Source: Cytophagales bacterium Ga0077538
GTDB lineage: Bacteria; Bacteroidota; Bacteroidia; Cytophagales; Cyclobacteriaceae
Direction of reading: 5' to 3'
NCBI GenBank assembly: GCA_001464155.1
Contig: LNEN01000241.1
Location: forward strand, 1-62,680
DNA length: 62,680 bases
The translations under genes and the position numbers were made by a program. Below are positions 9,008 through 18,270 of this stretch, piece after piece; position 1 is the stretch's first letter, and the number at the start of each line of letters is the position of its first letter. Under the pieces are notes generated by a model. The model saw only the letters and a program-made list of their open reading frames with translations, had not been told where the DNA came from and searched no databases.

Positions 9008-9954
9008 ATGCAATCGGTAAAAAAAATATCAATCGTCATACCAGCTTTTAACGAAGCGCGTAATATCGAAAAATTATACGAAGAACTCGTGCGGGTGATG
9101 CAACAAACAAAGTATCAATACGAGCTTATATTTGTTGATGACGGGAGTATTGACGAAACACTTGAGGTTGTTAAATCGCTATGCTCTAATAAACCAAATG
9201 TCTTTTACATAGAGTTATCAAGGAATTTTGGACATCAGTCTGCCCTAAAGGCTGGGATTGACATGGCAACAGGAGACTGCCTAATAACTATGGATAGTGA
9301 TTTACAGCATCCGCCAGTTATTGTGATGGATTTAATCAGGTATTGGGAGGAAGGATATGATGTCGTTTACACAAAACGTAAGGAAGACAAAAAGCTTTCT
9401 TGGTTTAAAAGAAAGACCTCCTCACTTTATTATAATCTCTATAATAGATTGTCTGATTTGAAATTGGAGAAAGGCACGGCTGACTTTCGGTTGATGAGTA
9501 AAAATGTTGTAGAGGCATTTTCAAGTCTGCGTGAAAATGAATTGTTTATCCGTGGACTCATCAAATGGGCGGGGTTTAAGCAAATAGCAGTGGAGTATGA
9601 ACCAAACGAACGATTTTCGGGTGTCTCAAAATACAACCTGAAACAAATGGTTTCCTTTGCTGTCAAGGGCATCACCTCCTTCAGTGTAAGACCTCTTAAA
9701 CTTGTGGCCTATGTGGGATTGATTTTATTCCTGGTCTCACTCATCTTAATACCATACGCTTTAATAAGTTACCTATTAGGTGATGCCGTATCGGGTTGGA
9801 CGTCAATTATTATATCCGTCATTTTTTTGGCAGCCTACAGTTATTAATGCTTGGAATCATCGGTTTGTATATTAGTAAACTTGTTATTCAGTCAAAGCAG
9901 CGCCCACTCTACTTCGTACGCGATACTAATTATAGCGCAGATAAGATAAAGTAA
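9008..9954 (+). CDS. GT2 polyprenyl-phosphate glycosyltransferase, frameshifted near its 3' end
   Basis: The frame from 9008 gives a GT2 enzyme (IPAFNEARNI, VDDGS at 43-47, RNFGHQS, DSD at 96-98, C-terminal membrane helices) that stops at 9847 after 279 residues in the middle of the second helix. The missing end continues in another frame up to the stop at 9952-9954 and reads LGIIGLYISKL then QRPLYFVRD, the standard family tail. Adding one T to the 7-T run at 9822-9828 joins the halves as FFGSLQLLMLGIIGLY, a typical helix, for a full length near 315 residues. This is either a sequencing indel or a young mutation removing the tail. Confidence 0.8.
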
Positions 9955-9968
9955 TACCAATACATCAA

Positions 9969-10745
9969 ATGAAACCTGTCCTTTTTTCCTTCGACATTGA
10001 AGAGTTTGATGTCCCGCTTGAATACAATAAAGTAATTTCGTTTGAGAATCAACTTAAAATATCTATTGAAGGCACAAGCATTGTGCTTGACTTGTTGCGT
10101 GAAAGTGGAGTAAAGGCAACATTCTTCAGCACCGCAACATTTGCTATGCACGCCACACCAATAATAGATCGCTTGTGTGCGGAGGGGCATGAGCTCGCAT
10201 CTCATGGATTTTATCATTCAGAATTTGAAGAGGCACATTTGGCTCAATCTAAGGCGAAGCTGGAAGAGATTTCGCAACGAGAGGTTGTGGGTTTCAGAAT
10301 GCCACGTATGATGCCAATAGATAACGGAGCGATTCTAAGAGCTGGCTATACATATGATTCGTCTTTAAATCCCATATTTTTACCTGGCCGTTATAACAAT
10401 TTCTCCAGACCACGCGAACCGCATAGAAATGACGGACTCCTTGAGATACCCGCCTCAACAACCCCGCTTTTGAGAATCCCCTTGTTTTGGCTTTCCTTTC
10501 ACAATTTTCCCCTTTGGTTTTATAAGCAGGCGTGCAGGCAAACGATGGACCACGATGGACATCTTAATTTGTATTTTCATCCTTGGGAATTTGTTGATCT
10601 AACACTTTCGGAATTTGGCCTTCCTTGGTTTGTTTCAAAGAATTCCGGAACACACATGATAGAGCGATTCAGGGCACTTATCTACTGGATGAAGCTCCAA
10701 GGATTCAAGTTTACCACATTCAAGGATTTTATTAAAACTGTTTGA
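9969..10745 (+). CDS. Polysaccharide deacetylase (NodB-type, CE4)
   Basis: A 258-residue NodB-domain protein. It has the N-terminal strand SFDIEEFD (D9, acidic cluster), TFFS at 51-54, the metal-binding HxxxH (H79, H83 in ASHGFYH), FRMPR and the C-terminal YFHPWEF with a conserved His. Family members remove acetyl groups from N-acetylated sugars in a growing or mature glycan, using one divalent metal. No signal peptide is evident, suggesting cytoplasmic action or a non-classical arrangement. It follows the GT2 gene by 14 bases and ends the plus-strand run that starts at 7548. Confidence 0.82.
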   Translation: MKPVLFSFDIEEFDVPLEYNKVISFENQLKISIEGTSIVLDLLRESGVKATFFSTATFAMHATPIIDRLCAEGHELASHGFYHSEFEEAHLAQSKAKLEEISQREVVGFRMPRMMPIDNGAILRAGYTYDSSLNPIFLPGRYNNFSRPREPHRNDGLLEIPASTTPLLRIPLFWLSFHNFPLWFYKQACRQTMDHDGHLNLYFHPWEFVDLTLSEFGLPWFVSKNSGTHMIERFRALIYWMKLQGFKFTTFKDFIKTV

Positions 10746-10831
10746 TGACTTGGTTCAAAAAATAATTTAGAATGTTTGTGCTCTAACGGAGCTTTTAACT
10801 AGAAATGAACGGTCTGGTTGGTGTTATAAGT

Positions 10832-11656
10832 TTAAACCTCATAGATCTCGTTTTCAACATTATTTATTTCTATTATCTCTGAATAGTGATTATTTAATAG
10901 TTCTTGACTGTTAGGTATTGGCGTTGGACTATTAATAACAACGTATGCTTGATCCTTCTTGTTAAACGCGATAAAGGCCAGTTCAAGCGACTTCAATATC
11001 GGGTCTTCTTTCCTGTTAGGGTGCGGTAAGGCAATTGGGCCGGTGTCAACTTGATAGATCCAATCGATGTCATTTACGTTCATTGTTTTGATTGGGTATT
11101 CGAGTATAATTTTTTCAAACTCATTTCGAAAAAATGTAGTTCTTCCAACTAGTGATTTTCTTTTTAAAGTGGAGAGAACAACTTCTCTGTTATTATCCAG
11201 TTTTTTAAATCGTTTTACCTTTTGTACCTCCACACGAATTGATTGAAATCTACTTTGAACCATTTCCCTTTCAGCATAACGAGCACTGGAAAATTGGTTG
11301 CTTCTAAAGATGACATATTCAAGGGAGTTGTAAACACCGGAGAAGTCATAATTTGGGTCCATGAACAAATTATCTTTAGCATATGTGTTCTCAGACTTAC
11401 ACGAAGCAAATTTAAAGTAGTCACTTGTTTTACCGGTTTCTGAATTAACCACGATGCATCGAGACTCAACTTGAATTCTCGCTTGGTTTGCCTTATTTGG
11501 CATTACATGTGTTACAAACGATTTGGTGTAGTCACAAATTGACTCTACAGGGCTTAAAAACTCACTAAATACTTCGGGAGTTTTGATAAATTCAGCTGCA
11601 TTTGCATTTGCAAAAATTAGGGCACCCATCGATTGTAAAAATTCAGATCGTATCAT
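10832..11656 (-). CDS. Hypothetical protein
   Basis: A 274-residue protein that was not recognised. It begins MIRSEFLQSMGALIFANANA, which looks like a weak or degenerate twin-arginine-type signal (R-S-E-F-L-Q instead of R-R-x-F-L-K) followed by a possible ANA cleavage site. The rest is a mixed, charged sequence with several Ser/Lys-rich stretches and no visible repeats, membrane helices or catalytic motif. It lies alone on the minus strand between the deacetylase and the flippase. It may be a secreted or periplasmic accessory of the polysaccharide locus, but nothing in the sequence proves this. Confidence 0.55.
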   Translation of the reverse strand: MIRSEFLQSMGALIFANANAAEFIKTPEVFSEFLSPVESICDYTKSFVTHVMPNKANQARIQVESRCIVVNSETGKTSDYFKFASCKSENTYAKDNLFMDPNYDFSGVYNSLEYVIFRSNQFSSARYAEREMVQSRFQSIRVEVQKVKRFKKLDNNREVVLSTLKRKSLVGRTTFFRNEFEKIILEYPIKTMNVNDIDWIYQVDTGPIALPHPNRKEDPILKSLELAFIAFNKKDQAYVVINSPTPIPNSQELLNNHYSEIIEINNVENEIYEV

Positions 11657-11744
11657 AGAAAGACAACAGTAGTCAAGTTAGTATATACCTTTTAAATTTT
11701 CAAGAGTTGCTATATTTACTCATATTTGCGCTCATTTATCAATC

Positions 11745-12980
11745 TTGAATATATTTTCTGAGATCACTCAAAATTCAATTGCCAATTTGCTGTTGAGGGC
11801 ACTTTCAATAGGTGGACGATTTTTGCTCATTATATTAATCACCTATTTCTATCTGCCTGAAAATTTGGGATTGTTTGGCCTTTTTAATACCAGCATTCTC
11901 TTATTGGTTCAGTTTGTGGGTTTTGATTATTATGTCTACACATCTCGTGTACTGATAAAAAAGGATGCCAATCGAGCATTTGTGATTTATAATCAGATGG
12001 GTTTCCAGTTTTTGGTGTATATCATCGCTATTAGTGGCATGATATACTATTTCTACAGGGGATATATTGGTTGGCAATATTTCATTCCTTTTCTTTCCAT
12101 TTTACTTCTTGAGCATATTACAACCGAGCAATATAGACTTCTAATTTTGTTTAAAAAGAGTTTTCAAGCCTCAGTTTTACTATTTATAAAATCAGCTGCA
12201 TGGGTTTTCATACTTTCTATTATTTGGGTAATTGATCATTCAAATTTTGATTTGATCTTTTGGTTATGGCTAGGGGGGTTGCTGATTTCATTTTACTATG
12301 GGTATAGAAAACTCAGATCCTTTTTGCCAAAAACAACCTATGACATTTCAAAAAATGAGATTAAGGATGCATTAAAAATTTGCTCCCCATTTTTCCTAAG
12401 CACCATTTTTTTGAAAATCACAGAGTACTCAACCAGATATATTATTGACTTTTCTTTGGGAAAAACAGAGTTGGGCATGTTTACTTTTTATGCCAATTTT
12501 GCAAGTATTTTGAGCACCATTGTTTTTACCTTGATTGTAATGCATCAATATCCCGTACTACTTGATTCATTTGTAAATGGAACTAAGGAAGATCAGGATA
12601 GACTTTCGAGGAAATTTTTTATGGATGTTACAAAAGTTTCAATTCTGGGATTGCCTTTTGTTTATTTGGCAGTACGAATTTTTGTCTCCTTTTATAACCC
12701 CGAAGTTTACTTTGAAGGCTTGAATGTTTTTATTGTTCTCCTGCTTACGAATGTTTTGGTGTCAATTAATTATGGTACGCATTATATATTGTTCGGCTAT
12801 AATAAGGATAGAGTAATTATTCTTTCCTATATGGCCGGATCCTTTTTGACAATTGCTGCTGGAGTATTTCTAATTCAAAGATTTGGAATAATAGGGGCTG
12901 CATATGCAGGGTTTCTAGGTTTCATAACTATATTATTTGCACAAATCGTTGGAATATGGAATATAAGAAGACGTATGTAA
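11745..12980 (+). CDS. Wzx-type polysaccharide flippase (MOP superfamily)
   Basis: A 411-residue protein with about twelve membrane helices and the MOP/Wzx pattern: an amphipathic N terminus (NIFSEITQNSIANLLLRALS), helix 2 ending in YLPENLGLFGLF, and late helices with IIGAAYAGFLGF. It would translocate lipid-linked oligosaccharide across the inner membrane. The best start is TTG at 11745, since no in-frame ATG lies nearby. Its 3' end overlaps the next glycosyltransferase gene by 25 bases, so it opens a tight operon of flippase, transferase, polymerases and WecG-like transferase running to about 16.97 kb. Confidence 0.8.
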   Translation: MNIFSEITQNSIANLLLRALSIGGRFLLIILITYFYLPENLGLFGLFNTSILLLVQFVGFDYYVYTSRVLIKKDANRAFVIYNQMGFQFLVYIIAISGMIYYFYRGYIGWQYFIPFLSILLLEHITTEQYRLLILFKKSFQASVLLFIKSAAWVFILSIIWVIDHSNFDLIFWLWLGGLLISFYYGYRKLRSFLPKTTYDISKNEIKDALKICSPFFLSTIFLKITEYSTRYIIDFSLGKTELGMFTFYANFASILSTIVFTLIVMHQYPVLLDSFVNGTKEDQDRLSRKFFMDVTKVSILGLPFVYLAVRIFVSFYNPEVYFEGLNVFIVLLLTNVLVSINYGTHYILFGYNKDRVIILSYMAGSFLTIAAGVFLIQRFGIIGAAYAGFLGFITILFAQIVGIWNIRRRM

Positions 12981-14005
12981 TTTTGGTCATTACTCAGTAT
13001 CATCTTAAACAGCTCCTTTTATTAGTCAAGGAGTTGCAACTCAATTCAACTAAAAATTACATCATTCACTCCAATCATATTTCTGAGCATGAACTTGATG
13101 GACTAAATGCGTTTAAAACGTTTAGGTATGAAACTACCCAGCTACAACTGCGTCCATTAAGAATCCATCAGAGAGCTTTTACTTTCTTAAAGAATCCAAA
13201 TTCTGTTTTCCTAGATTATCGAAGACTTGTAGAGAAGAATTCCATATTTATATCTAGTTCTCTTGAAGAGGAATTACATGATAAAGTCGACTTAATCATT
13301 TTTAATGACAGAGATTTTTTAGTACAACTTTCTATAAACTACCTGCGAAATAAGCGATTGTTAAATAAGGTTATAGCGGTGGATGAAGGATTGGGCTATT
13401 ATATTAAAGAAAAGACTAGGGAGAAGATATTAAAAGTTCTATATAGCCTCTTTAGTATTAGTGTGGTTTATCTACGATTTCCGGAGATGCTGACTAATAA
13501 AAGACCTGAGATAGAGTATGTAAAGATTAAGGAATTAAAGCTTGCAAAAATCAGTAATCATTTAGTAGGGAAAACAGTTTTATTCTGCTCCACATTACTT
13601 TCAGAAGAGGGGTATCAATCTCTCAGTGAAGAGCTGAATTTTTATAGAACGGTTGCCAATAATATGGTTCCTCTTGATTGTTGTCTGTATTTGAAGCCCC
13701 ATCCACGCGAGGACAGGGATAAGCTAAATAGAATTGAAGAGATTATTAAACCGATTTTGGGTTCAAGATTCTATCTTTCAGACAGTAAGATTCCAGCTGA
13801 ATCTATCGACTATAATACCTTTGATTATGTTGTCAATTTCGGCTCAACAATTATTCTTGATATTTTGGGAAGTGGATATAATGCTAAAAGAGTAATAACA
13901 GTCCGCTTGTACAATTTTGGAATTATTGAACATCTTTTCGGGGGGACTACAATTGTCTCATTGAAGAATTTGAGTAAGGAGATTAGTCGAAAACTTAACG
14001 AATGA
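12956..14005 (+). CDS. Sialyltransferase-like glycosyltransferase (GT38/GT52-type motifs)
   Basis: A 349-residue soluble protein without close recognised relatives. It carries the two short motifs shared by bacterial sialyl- and polysialyltransferases: a D/E-D/E-G motif (DEG, 143-145, in VIAVDEGLGYY) and an HP motif (KPHPRED, 247-253). FGST at 295-298 fits the C-terminal Ser/Thr motif. These families use CMP-activated nine- or eight-carbon sugars in capsule or LPS synthesis. No neu or kds genes are in view, so the donor is uncertain. It overlaps the flippase by 25 bases and the polymerase by 4 (ATGA), so it belongs to the same transcript. Confidence 0.6.
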   Translation: MEYKKTYVILVITQYHLKQLLLLVKELQLNSTKNYIIHSNHISEHELDGLNAFKTFRYETTQLQLRPLRIHQRAFTFLKNPNSVFLDYRRLVEKNSIFISSSLEEELHDKVDLIIFNDRDFLVQLSINYLRNKRLLNKVIAVDEGLGYYIKEKTREKILKVLYSLFSISVVYLRFPEMLTNKRPEIEYVKIKELKLAKISNHLVGKTVLFCSTLLSEEGYQSLSEELNFYRTVANNMVPLDCCLYLKPHPREDRDKLNRIEEIIKPILGSRFYLSDSKIPAESIDYNTFDYVVNFGSTIILDILGSGYNAKRVITVRLYNFGIIEHLFGGTTIVSLKNLSKEISRKLNE

Positions 14006-15093
14006 GAGTTTCTAAAACTTTATTTGTCATAATTGTATTAGCCTTCCCAATCCTCCTCTATATTCCTGTAATTAGAGACAGCCTTTCTTTTTCGTTAAAC
14101 AAATACTATTTTATTATCACTTCTGTAATTCTTGGAGTACTAACATTGTACAAAGGGATCAGAAGGATTCCTCTCAAGAACTTTTGGGATTTGATATTTT
14201 GTTTACTTCTTCTGTGCTTATCGTTATTTTCCAATTTTGATAGGGTTACATTCCCTCCCATATTTTTTGCAATTCTCTCAATTTTGATCATCGGATTTAC
14301 GCTGTTAGCAGAGGGTCGGCCGAAGACTTTTTTCCTATGGTTTTCTATTGTGTATTTGATTCTTTCAGTTGTTTCATTACTAAATCCCTCTAACTTCCAA
14401 AATAGCGGTCGATTTTCAGGTATAGGCATTTCGGCATCAGTCTTTAGTTGTTACTTAACAGCATTCTTTATTTTGTATTATTTTAATTCAAGCTCTACAA
14501 AGTCAAGAATAGTATTGTTTTATGCTTTAGCATTGTTGCTAATTTTCTATACACAAACCAGATTGAATCTTCTCTACTTTCTGGCTTTGCCTTTCATTTT
14601 CTGGCTTTCAAAGCATAAAAGATTTCGCTGGGTTTATTTGATAATTTTCCTATTTATGTTGAACGCTGCATACCCCATCTATAAACTATTGAATAAAGAT
14701 AGCTTTATAACTACGATGCGATACGATGATGGAAAGGATCCATCATTCCAGCTTCGCTATGAATTGTTTGAAAGAGTTTTATTAGAATACAGTGAACTTA
14801 GCGGAACTCAACAGTTATTTGGTGCAGGATCAGAAAGAGCCAGGGAAGTTATTCTGACCAATTTTAAGTACGATCATATGCCTCATAATGATTTTGTCAG
14901 AATCCTTTACGATTTTGGAATTATAGGAGCCATACTCTTCCTGAGTTTGTTCATCAAAATCGGATCCAGAAATGAAATATTGTTTTGTTTGGTAACACTT
15001 TATTTTTTGTCATTTTATCACAACATGGTGTTTAATTTATTTATTGTTTCTTTGATTTTTTTACACACGACTAACAGAAATGAAGAAAGTTAA
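14002..15093 (+). CDS. O-antigen polymerase (Wzy)-like membrane protein
   Basis: A 363-residue protein with ten to twelve membrane helices and one large periplasmic loop near 230-300. The loop holds FGAGSERARE and is followed by MPHNDFVRILYDFGIIG, the typical Wzy/ligase signature 'HNxFxxxLxxxGxxG'. It would polymerise lipid-linked repeat units on the periplasmic face, or ligate them. The start overlaps the upstream stop (ATGA) and the end overlaps the next polymerase-like gene by 14 bases. Two more proteins of the same type follow within 4 kb, so polymerase and ligase roles cannot be told apart from sequence alone. Confidence 0.75.
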   Translation: MRVSKTLFVIIVLAFPILLYIPVIRDSLSFSLNKYYFIITSVILGVLTLYKGIRRIPLKNFWDLIFCLLLLCLSLFSNFDRVTFPPIFFAILSILIIGFTLLAEGRPKTFFLWFSIVYLILSVVSLLNPSNFQNSGRFSGIGISASVFSCYLTAFFILYYFNSSSTKSRIVLFYALALLLIFYTQTRLNLLYFLALPFIFWLSKHKRFRWVYLIIFLFMLNAAYPIYKLLNKDSFITTMRYDDGKDPSFQLRYELFERVLLEYSELSGTQQLFGAGSERAREVILTNFKYDHMPHNDFVRILYDFGIIGAILFLSLFIKIGSRNEILFCLVTLYFLSFYHNMVFNLFIVSLIFLHTTNRNEES

Positions 15094-16237
15094 ATTCTTA
15101 AGAATTGCTGACGAAGATGGGGTGATTGACAAGTTTTATAAGTATAGCTTACTGCTTTATTTATTTCTTTTAGTTAGTCCACCAAAATACTCCAGTTTAT
15201 TTCTGATAATACTTATAGTGATTTTCATTTTTGACTGGTCTAAGAATAGATTCCAATTCAAGATTGATCTTCACTTGTATCCCCTAATCATTTATTTTTT
15301 AGTTTACGCCTTTGGGTTAATATATACGTCAGATACAGAAGCAGGAGTTAACAGCCTACTTCGTATTGTATCATTTATTCTACTGCCACTGATCTTTTCT
15401 CGCGTATACCAGAAGAATATCAACATAGCAGAGCAAGTTGTATCAGTATTCATTGCTTCACTACTGATTATACTTTCTTTCTTTCTATTTGCAGAGAACA
15501 AACAGGACTATTTTTTCCATCCAACGTATATTGGGATGTATGTTAATTTGGCTATTGTATTCTGCTTTCACAGATCTCTCAATCAAAATGAAAAGAATAA
15601 ATGGTTATATCTTTTTTTGACTTTTCTTTTTTTTATTTCACAAGCTGTAACCGAATCAAGGACCCAAATTGGTATAGCCGTTTTATTAATGGTTTTTGGA
15701 ATGGGTTTAGTTATAAAGCAAAACCTAACGAACTATAGATTAATCCTGACAGTATTAGTTCTGTTGACAATAACTATTTTTACTTTTTTTAACTACACTG
15801 GCGACTTGTTGATTAATAAATTTTCCAAATTGGTTGAGCAAAGGACAGATTTTATTAGGCAGAGAAATTGGAAAACTAATTGCTTAGTATTGAGGGATAA
15901 CTGGATTTTTGGAGTAGGGACAGGAGATTCTGTCAACGAATTAAATAAGCTTCGGTCAATAGAATGGCACGAAAGTATGGAGAATTACAACTCTCATAAT
16001 CAATATATTGAATCATTGCTCGATGTTGGTGTTTTAGGAATTTCAGCGTTATTGCTTCTACTGTTAAATCTTGTAAGAGCTGGGATAAAATCGAGGAATT
16101 ACGTGTTGATTGGTTTTTTCCTTGTACTCAGCGTTTCGTTCTTAACTGAATCAATTCTTGAAAGACAGAAAGGGATATGTTTTGTTAGTTTTTTTTATTG
16201 TTTTTTAATACTGGATGGAGCATTTAAAAAAAAGTGA
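15080..16237 (+). CDS. O-antigen ligase/polymerase family membrane protein (Wzy_C)
   Basis: A 385-residue membrane protein of the Wzy_C/WaaL superfamily. It has about ten helices, the central arginine-rich segment TESRTQIG, a periplasmic loop with VRQRNWKTN-like basic residues and GVGTGDS, and then the conserved YNSHNQYIESLLDVGVLG. Family members join polymer to lipid A core or polymerise repeats. It is translationally coupled to the polymerase upstream (14-base overlap) and to the WecG-like gene downstream. It resembles the frameshifted protein at 17067 (FGVGTGDS/IGAGTGGT, NSHNQY/NAHNQY), suggesting duplication. Confidence 0.78.
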   Translation: MKKVKFLRIADEDGVIDKFYKYSLLLYLFLLVSPPKYSSLFLIILIVIFIFDWSKNRFQFKIDLHLYPLIIYFLVYAFGLIYTSDTEAGVNSLLRIVSFILLPLIFSRVYQKNINIAEQVVSVFIASLLIILSFFLFAENKQDYFFHPTYIGMYVNLAIVFCFHRSLNQNEKNKWLYLFLTFLFFISQAVTESRTQIGIAVLLMVFGMGLVIKQNLTNYRLILTVLVLLTITIFTFFNYTGDLLINKFSKLVEQRTDFIRQRNWKTNCLVLRDNWIFGVGTGDSVNELNKLRSIEWHESMENYNSHNQYIESLLDVGVLGISALLLLLLNLVRAGIKSRNYVLIGFFLVLSVSFLTESILERQKGICFVSFFYCFLILDGAFKKK

Positions 16238-16967
16238 AATGGCCCTAATCGCAAAGATTGAAGCTAGTTATTCCTTTTTATCTAGGCATGATTGGTTTCA
16301 TTTATTAATGAGTACTAAGGGAAGAATTGTAACATTTGTTAACCCTTATTCATACTCAATACTTCGAGGAACAAACCTGTCTGATAAGTTTGATTTAGTT
16401 TTTATTGACGGTCAGGCGTTGACTTTACTTGCCCGTCTTCTTTTAAAACCAAAAATTGTAAGACTCAGTTTTGATATGACATCCATGGCATGGGATGTTT
16501 TGAATTATTGCAATGAGACTCAAGTTAAAGTTTATCTTATTGGAAGCAATCAGCTTAATATAGAAAGGGCTGCTTTCAATATTAGAGGGAAATTTGATAA
16601 AATCGACCTATGCGGAATTCGTAATGGGTTCTTTAACACAGATGAAGAGAGAACGTCAGCAATGGAAGAGATTGTTTCATTGAATCCTTCAGTAGTTATA
16701 GTGGGTATGGGAACTCCAATACAAGAAAAATTTCTTTTGGATTTAAAGAATTTGGGCTGGAATGGTATTGGCTTTACTTGTGGAGGATTCCTTCATCAGT
16801 CATCCGAAAGTTTGGACTATTATCCATCAATTATAAATCAACTCCATTTACGGTGGTTGTATAGATTGATTTATGAATCACACTCAAGAAGACGCTTTTT
16901 TGCATTCTACCCTACATTTGCATTTAAATTTCTTCGCGACTACTTGTACTATTTAAGGAGAGGTTAA
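16215..16967 (+). CDS. WecG/TagA/CpsF-family glycosyltransferase (GT26)
   Basis: A 250-residue GT26 protein with FVNPYSYSI (41-49), IDGQAL (64-69), the signature VGMGTPIQEK (163-172; compare VGLGxPkQE in WecG/TagA), a GGFLHQSS segment and the C-terminal RWLYRLIYE. Family members add ManNAc or ManNAcA to a lipid-linked GlcNAc, so this enzyme probably makes the second sugar transfer after the WecA/TagO homologue 1.3 kb downstream. The ATG at 16215 overlaps the upstream gene by 23 bases. A second ATG at 16239, just after the upstream stop, is an equally possible start. Confidence 0.82.
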   Translation: MEHLKKSEMALIAKIEASYSFLSRHDWFHLLMSTKGRIVTFVNPYSYSILRGTNLSDKFDLVFIDGQALTLLARLLLKPKIVRLSFDMTSMAWDVLNYCNETQVKVYLIGSNQLNIERAAFNIRGKFDKIDLCGIRNGFFNTDEERTSAMEEIVSLNPSVVIVGMGTPIQEKFLLDLKNLGWNGIGFTCGGFLHQSSESLDYYPSIINQLHLRWLYRLIYESHSRRRFFAFYPTFAFKFLRDYLYYLRRG

Positions 16968-17066
16968 ATTGCGGGTAAGCGTAGAACAGAATGGTTATTG
17001 AGTGCTTCAATTTTTATATACTAAAATACCCTCTTGATTGTTATCTTTATTAAAAAAGATCCCTAA

Positions 17067-18232
17067 GTGCTGAAAGCCGTGAAAAATTTTGTTCCTATCA
17101 GACTTACCAACATATCGATTGCACTCGTGGTATTTTCAATACCCTTGGCTATCAAATTTCATAACATCACTGTTATCCTCTTCCTGCTACTGTGCATCGT
17201 AACCATAAAATGGAATGAGACACTTAAGTTAAAATGGAAAGAAAATCCAATACCCGTTTTATACTCTTTACAGGTTATCATTATTGCTCTTGGGCTTATG
17301 TACTCTGCAAATCTGGATGCTGGCTTCAATGATATGGAGAGAGCAATCTATGCCGTTGCCATACTCCCAATCGTTTACTTACTGAGGTCTACCAACATCT
17401 CTGTTTTCAGACTCCTCAGGTTCTTTTCAATCAGTTGTATTGGGGTGGCTCTATTCGGCTTTGTTTCTTCCTGGATAGCTTTAGACTCGGTTTCTTTTGC
17501 AGAAGTAGTTCAGCATGGCCATTTGAATTTTATTTTTTACACAGGTATTCAGCCCCTGTACCTTTCTGTTTATTTGATTTTGGTTTTATTCTTTTTGCTG
17601 GAGTCATTTCGAACTAACTATGCATCGCTTACCTCATTGAACAAATGGGGATTGGCTGGCGCAAGCGTATTGGTAGTAGCCATTGTCATTTTTTTATCAT
17701 ACAGAAAAAAAGAGGTTGGTTGGTTGTTTTTGTATTAATGATGGTAGGTTTATTGACCTTCTTACTGGATAAGAATAATTCACCCAACCTGATTGATGAG
17801 TATGGGGCAGTGTCGAAGGCCTTTGACCAACGGATAGAAATTTGGAAAGGAGCTATACAAGGTATTAAAAATTCACCCCTGATAGGGGCAGGTACCGGAG
17901 GGACTCAAGAACTGTTGAATGCTGGGTACAAGTCTATTGGCTATGAAGAGGGAGTGGTGAATGAGTTTAATGCTCATAATCAATACCTTCAATTTATGGC
18001 TAGAAATGGCTTAATAGAGTTGATAATCTTCCTCTCTATACTGGGCTATTCCTTTTGGCGCTCATCGAAGGAGTCTAATTACACCTTTTTAATGTTCAAC
18101 ATGCTGGTTGCCTTTGTTATGCTAACGGAATCATTTTTGAGCGTTCAAAAAGGCATCGCCTTTTTCTATTTTTTCCTCTTGGCCTTTGTTTATCTTGGAG
18201 ATCAAAAATCTGAAAAGAAGCGGGTAGTGTAA
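17067..18232 (+). CDS. O-antigen ligase family membrane protein, split by a frameshift
   Basis: Two overlapping frames encode one Wzy_C/WaaL protein. The first (GTG at 17067 to 17738) supplies about seven helices and ends prematurely at LSYRKK. The second covers 17712-18232 and supplies GWLVVFVLMM, the loop with IGAGTGGT, FNAHNQYLQFMARNGL and the last helices. Adding one A to the 7-A run at 17705-17711 restores a continuous protein of about 388 residues. It is preceded by a 98-base gap and followed within 40 bases by the wecA-like gene. As it stands the product would lack the catalytic periplasmic loop. A homopolymer sequencing error is an equally good explanation. Confidence 0.78.
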
Positions 18233-18270
18233 AAACACCTTTTTTGCTTAGATTGCGACAAAATGAGCCT

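Noticed and set aside
17645-18232. Independent gene starting at ATG 17645
   Set aside because: Its first residues are nonsense relative to the family, while from 17712 onward it completes the ligase begun at 17067. It is the second half of one frameshifted gene.
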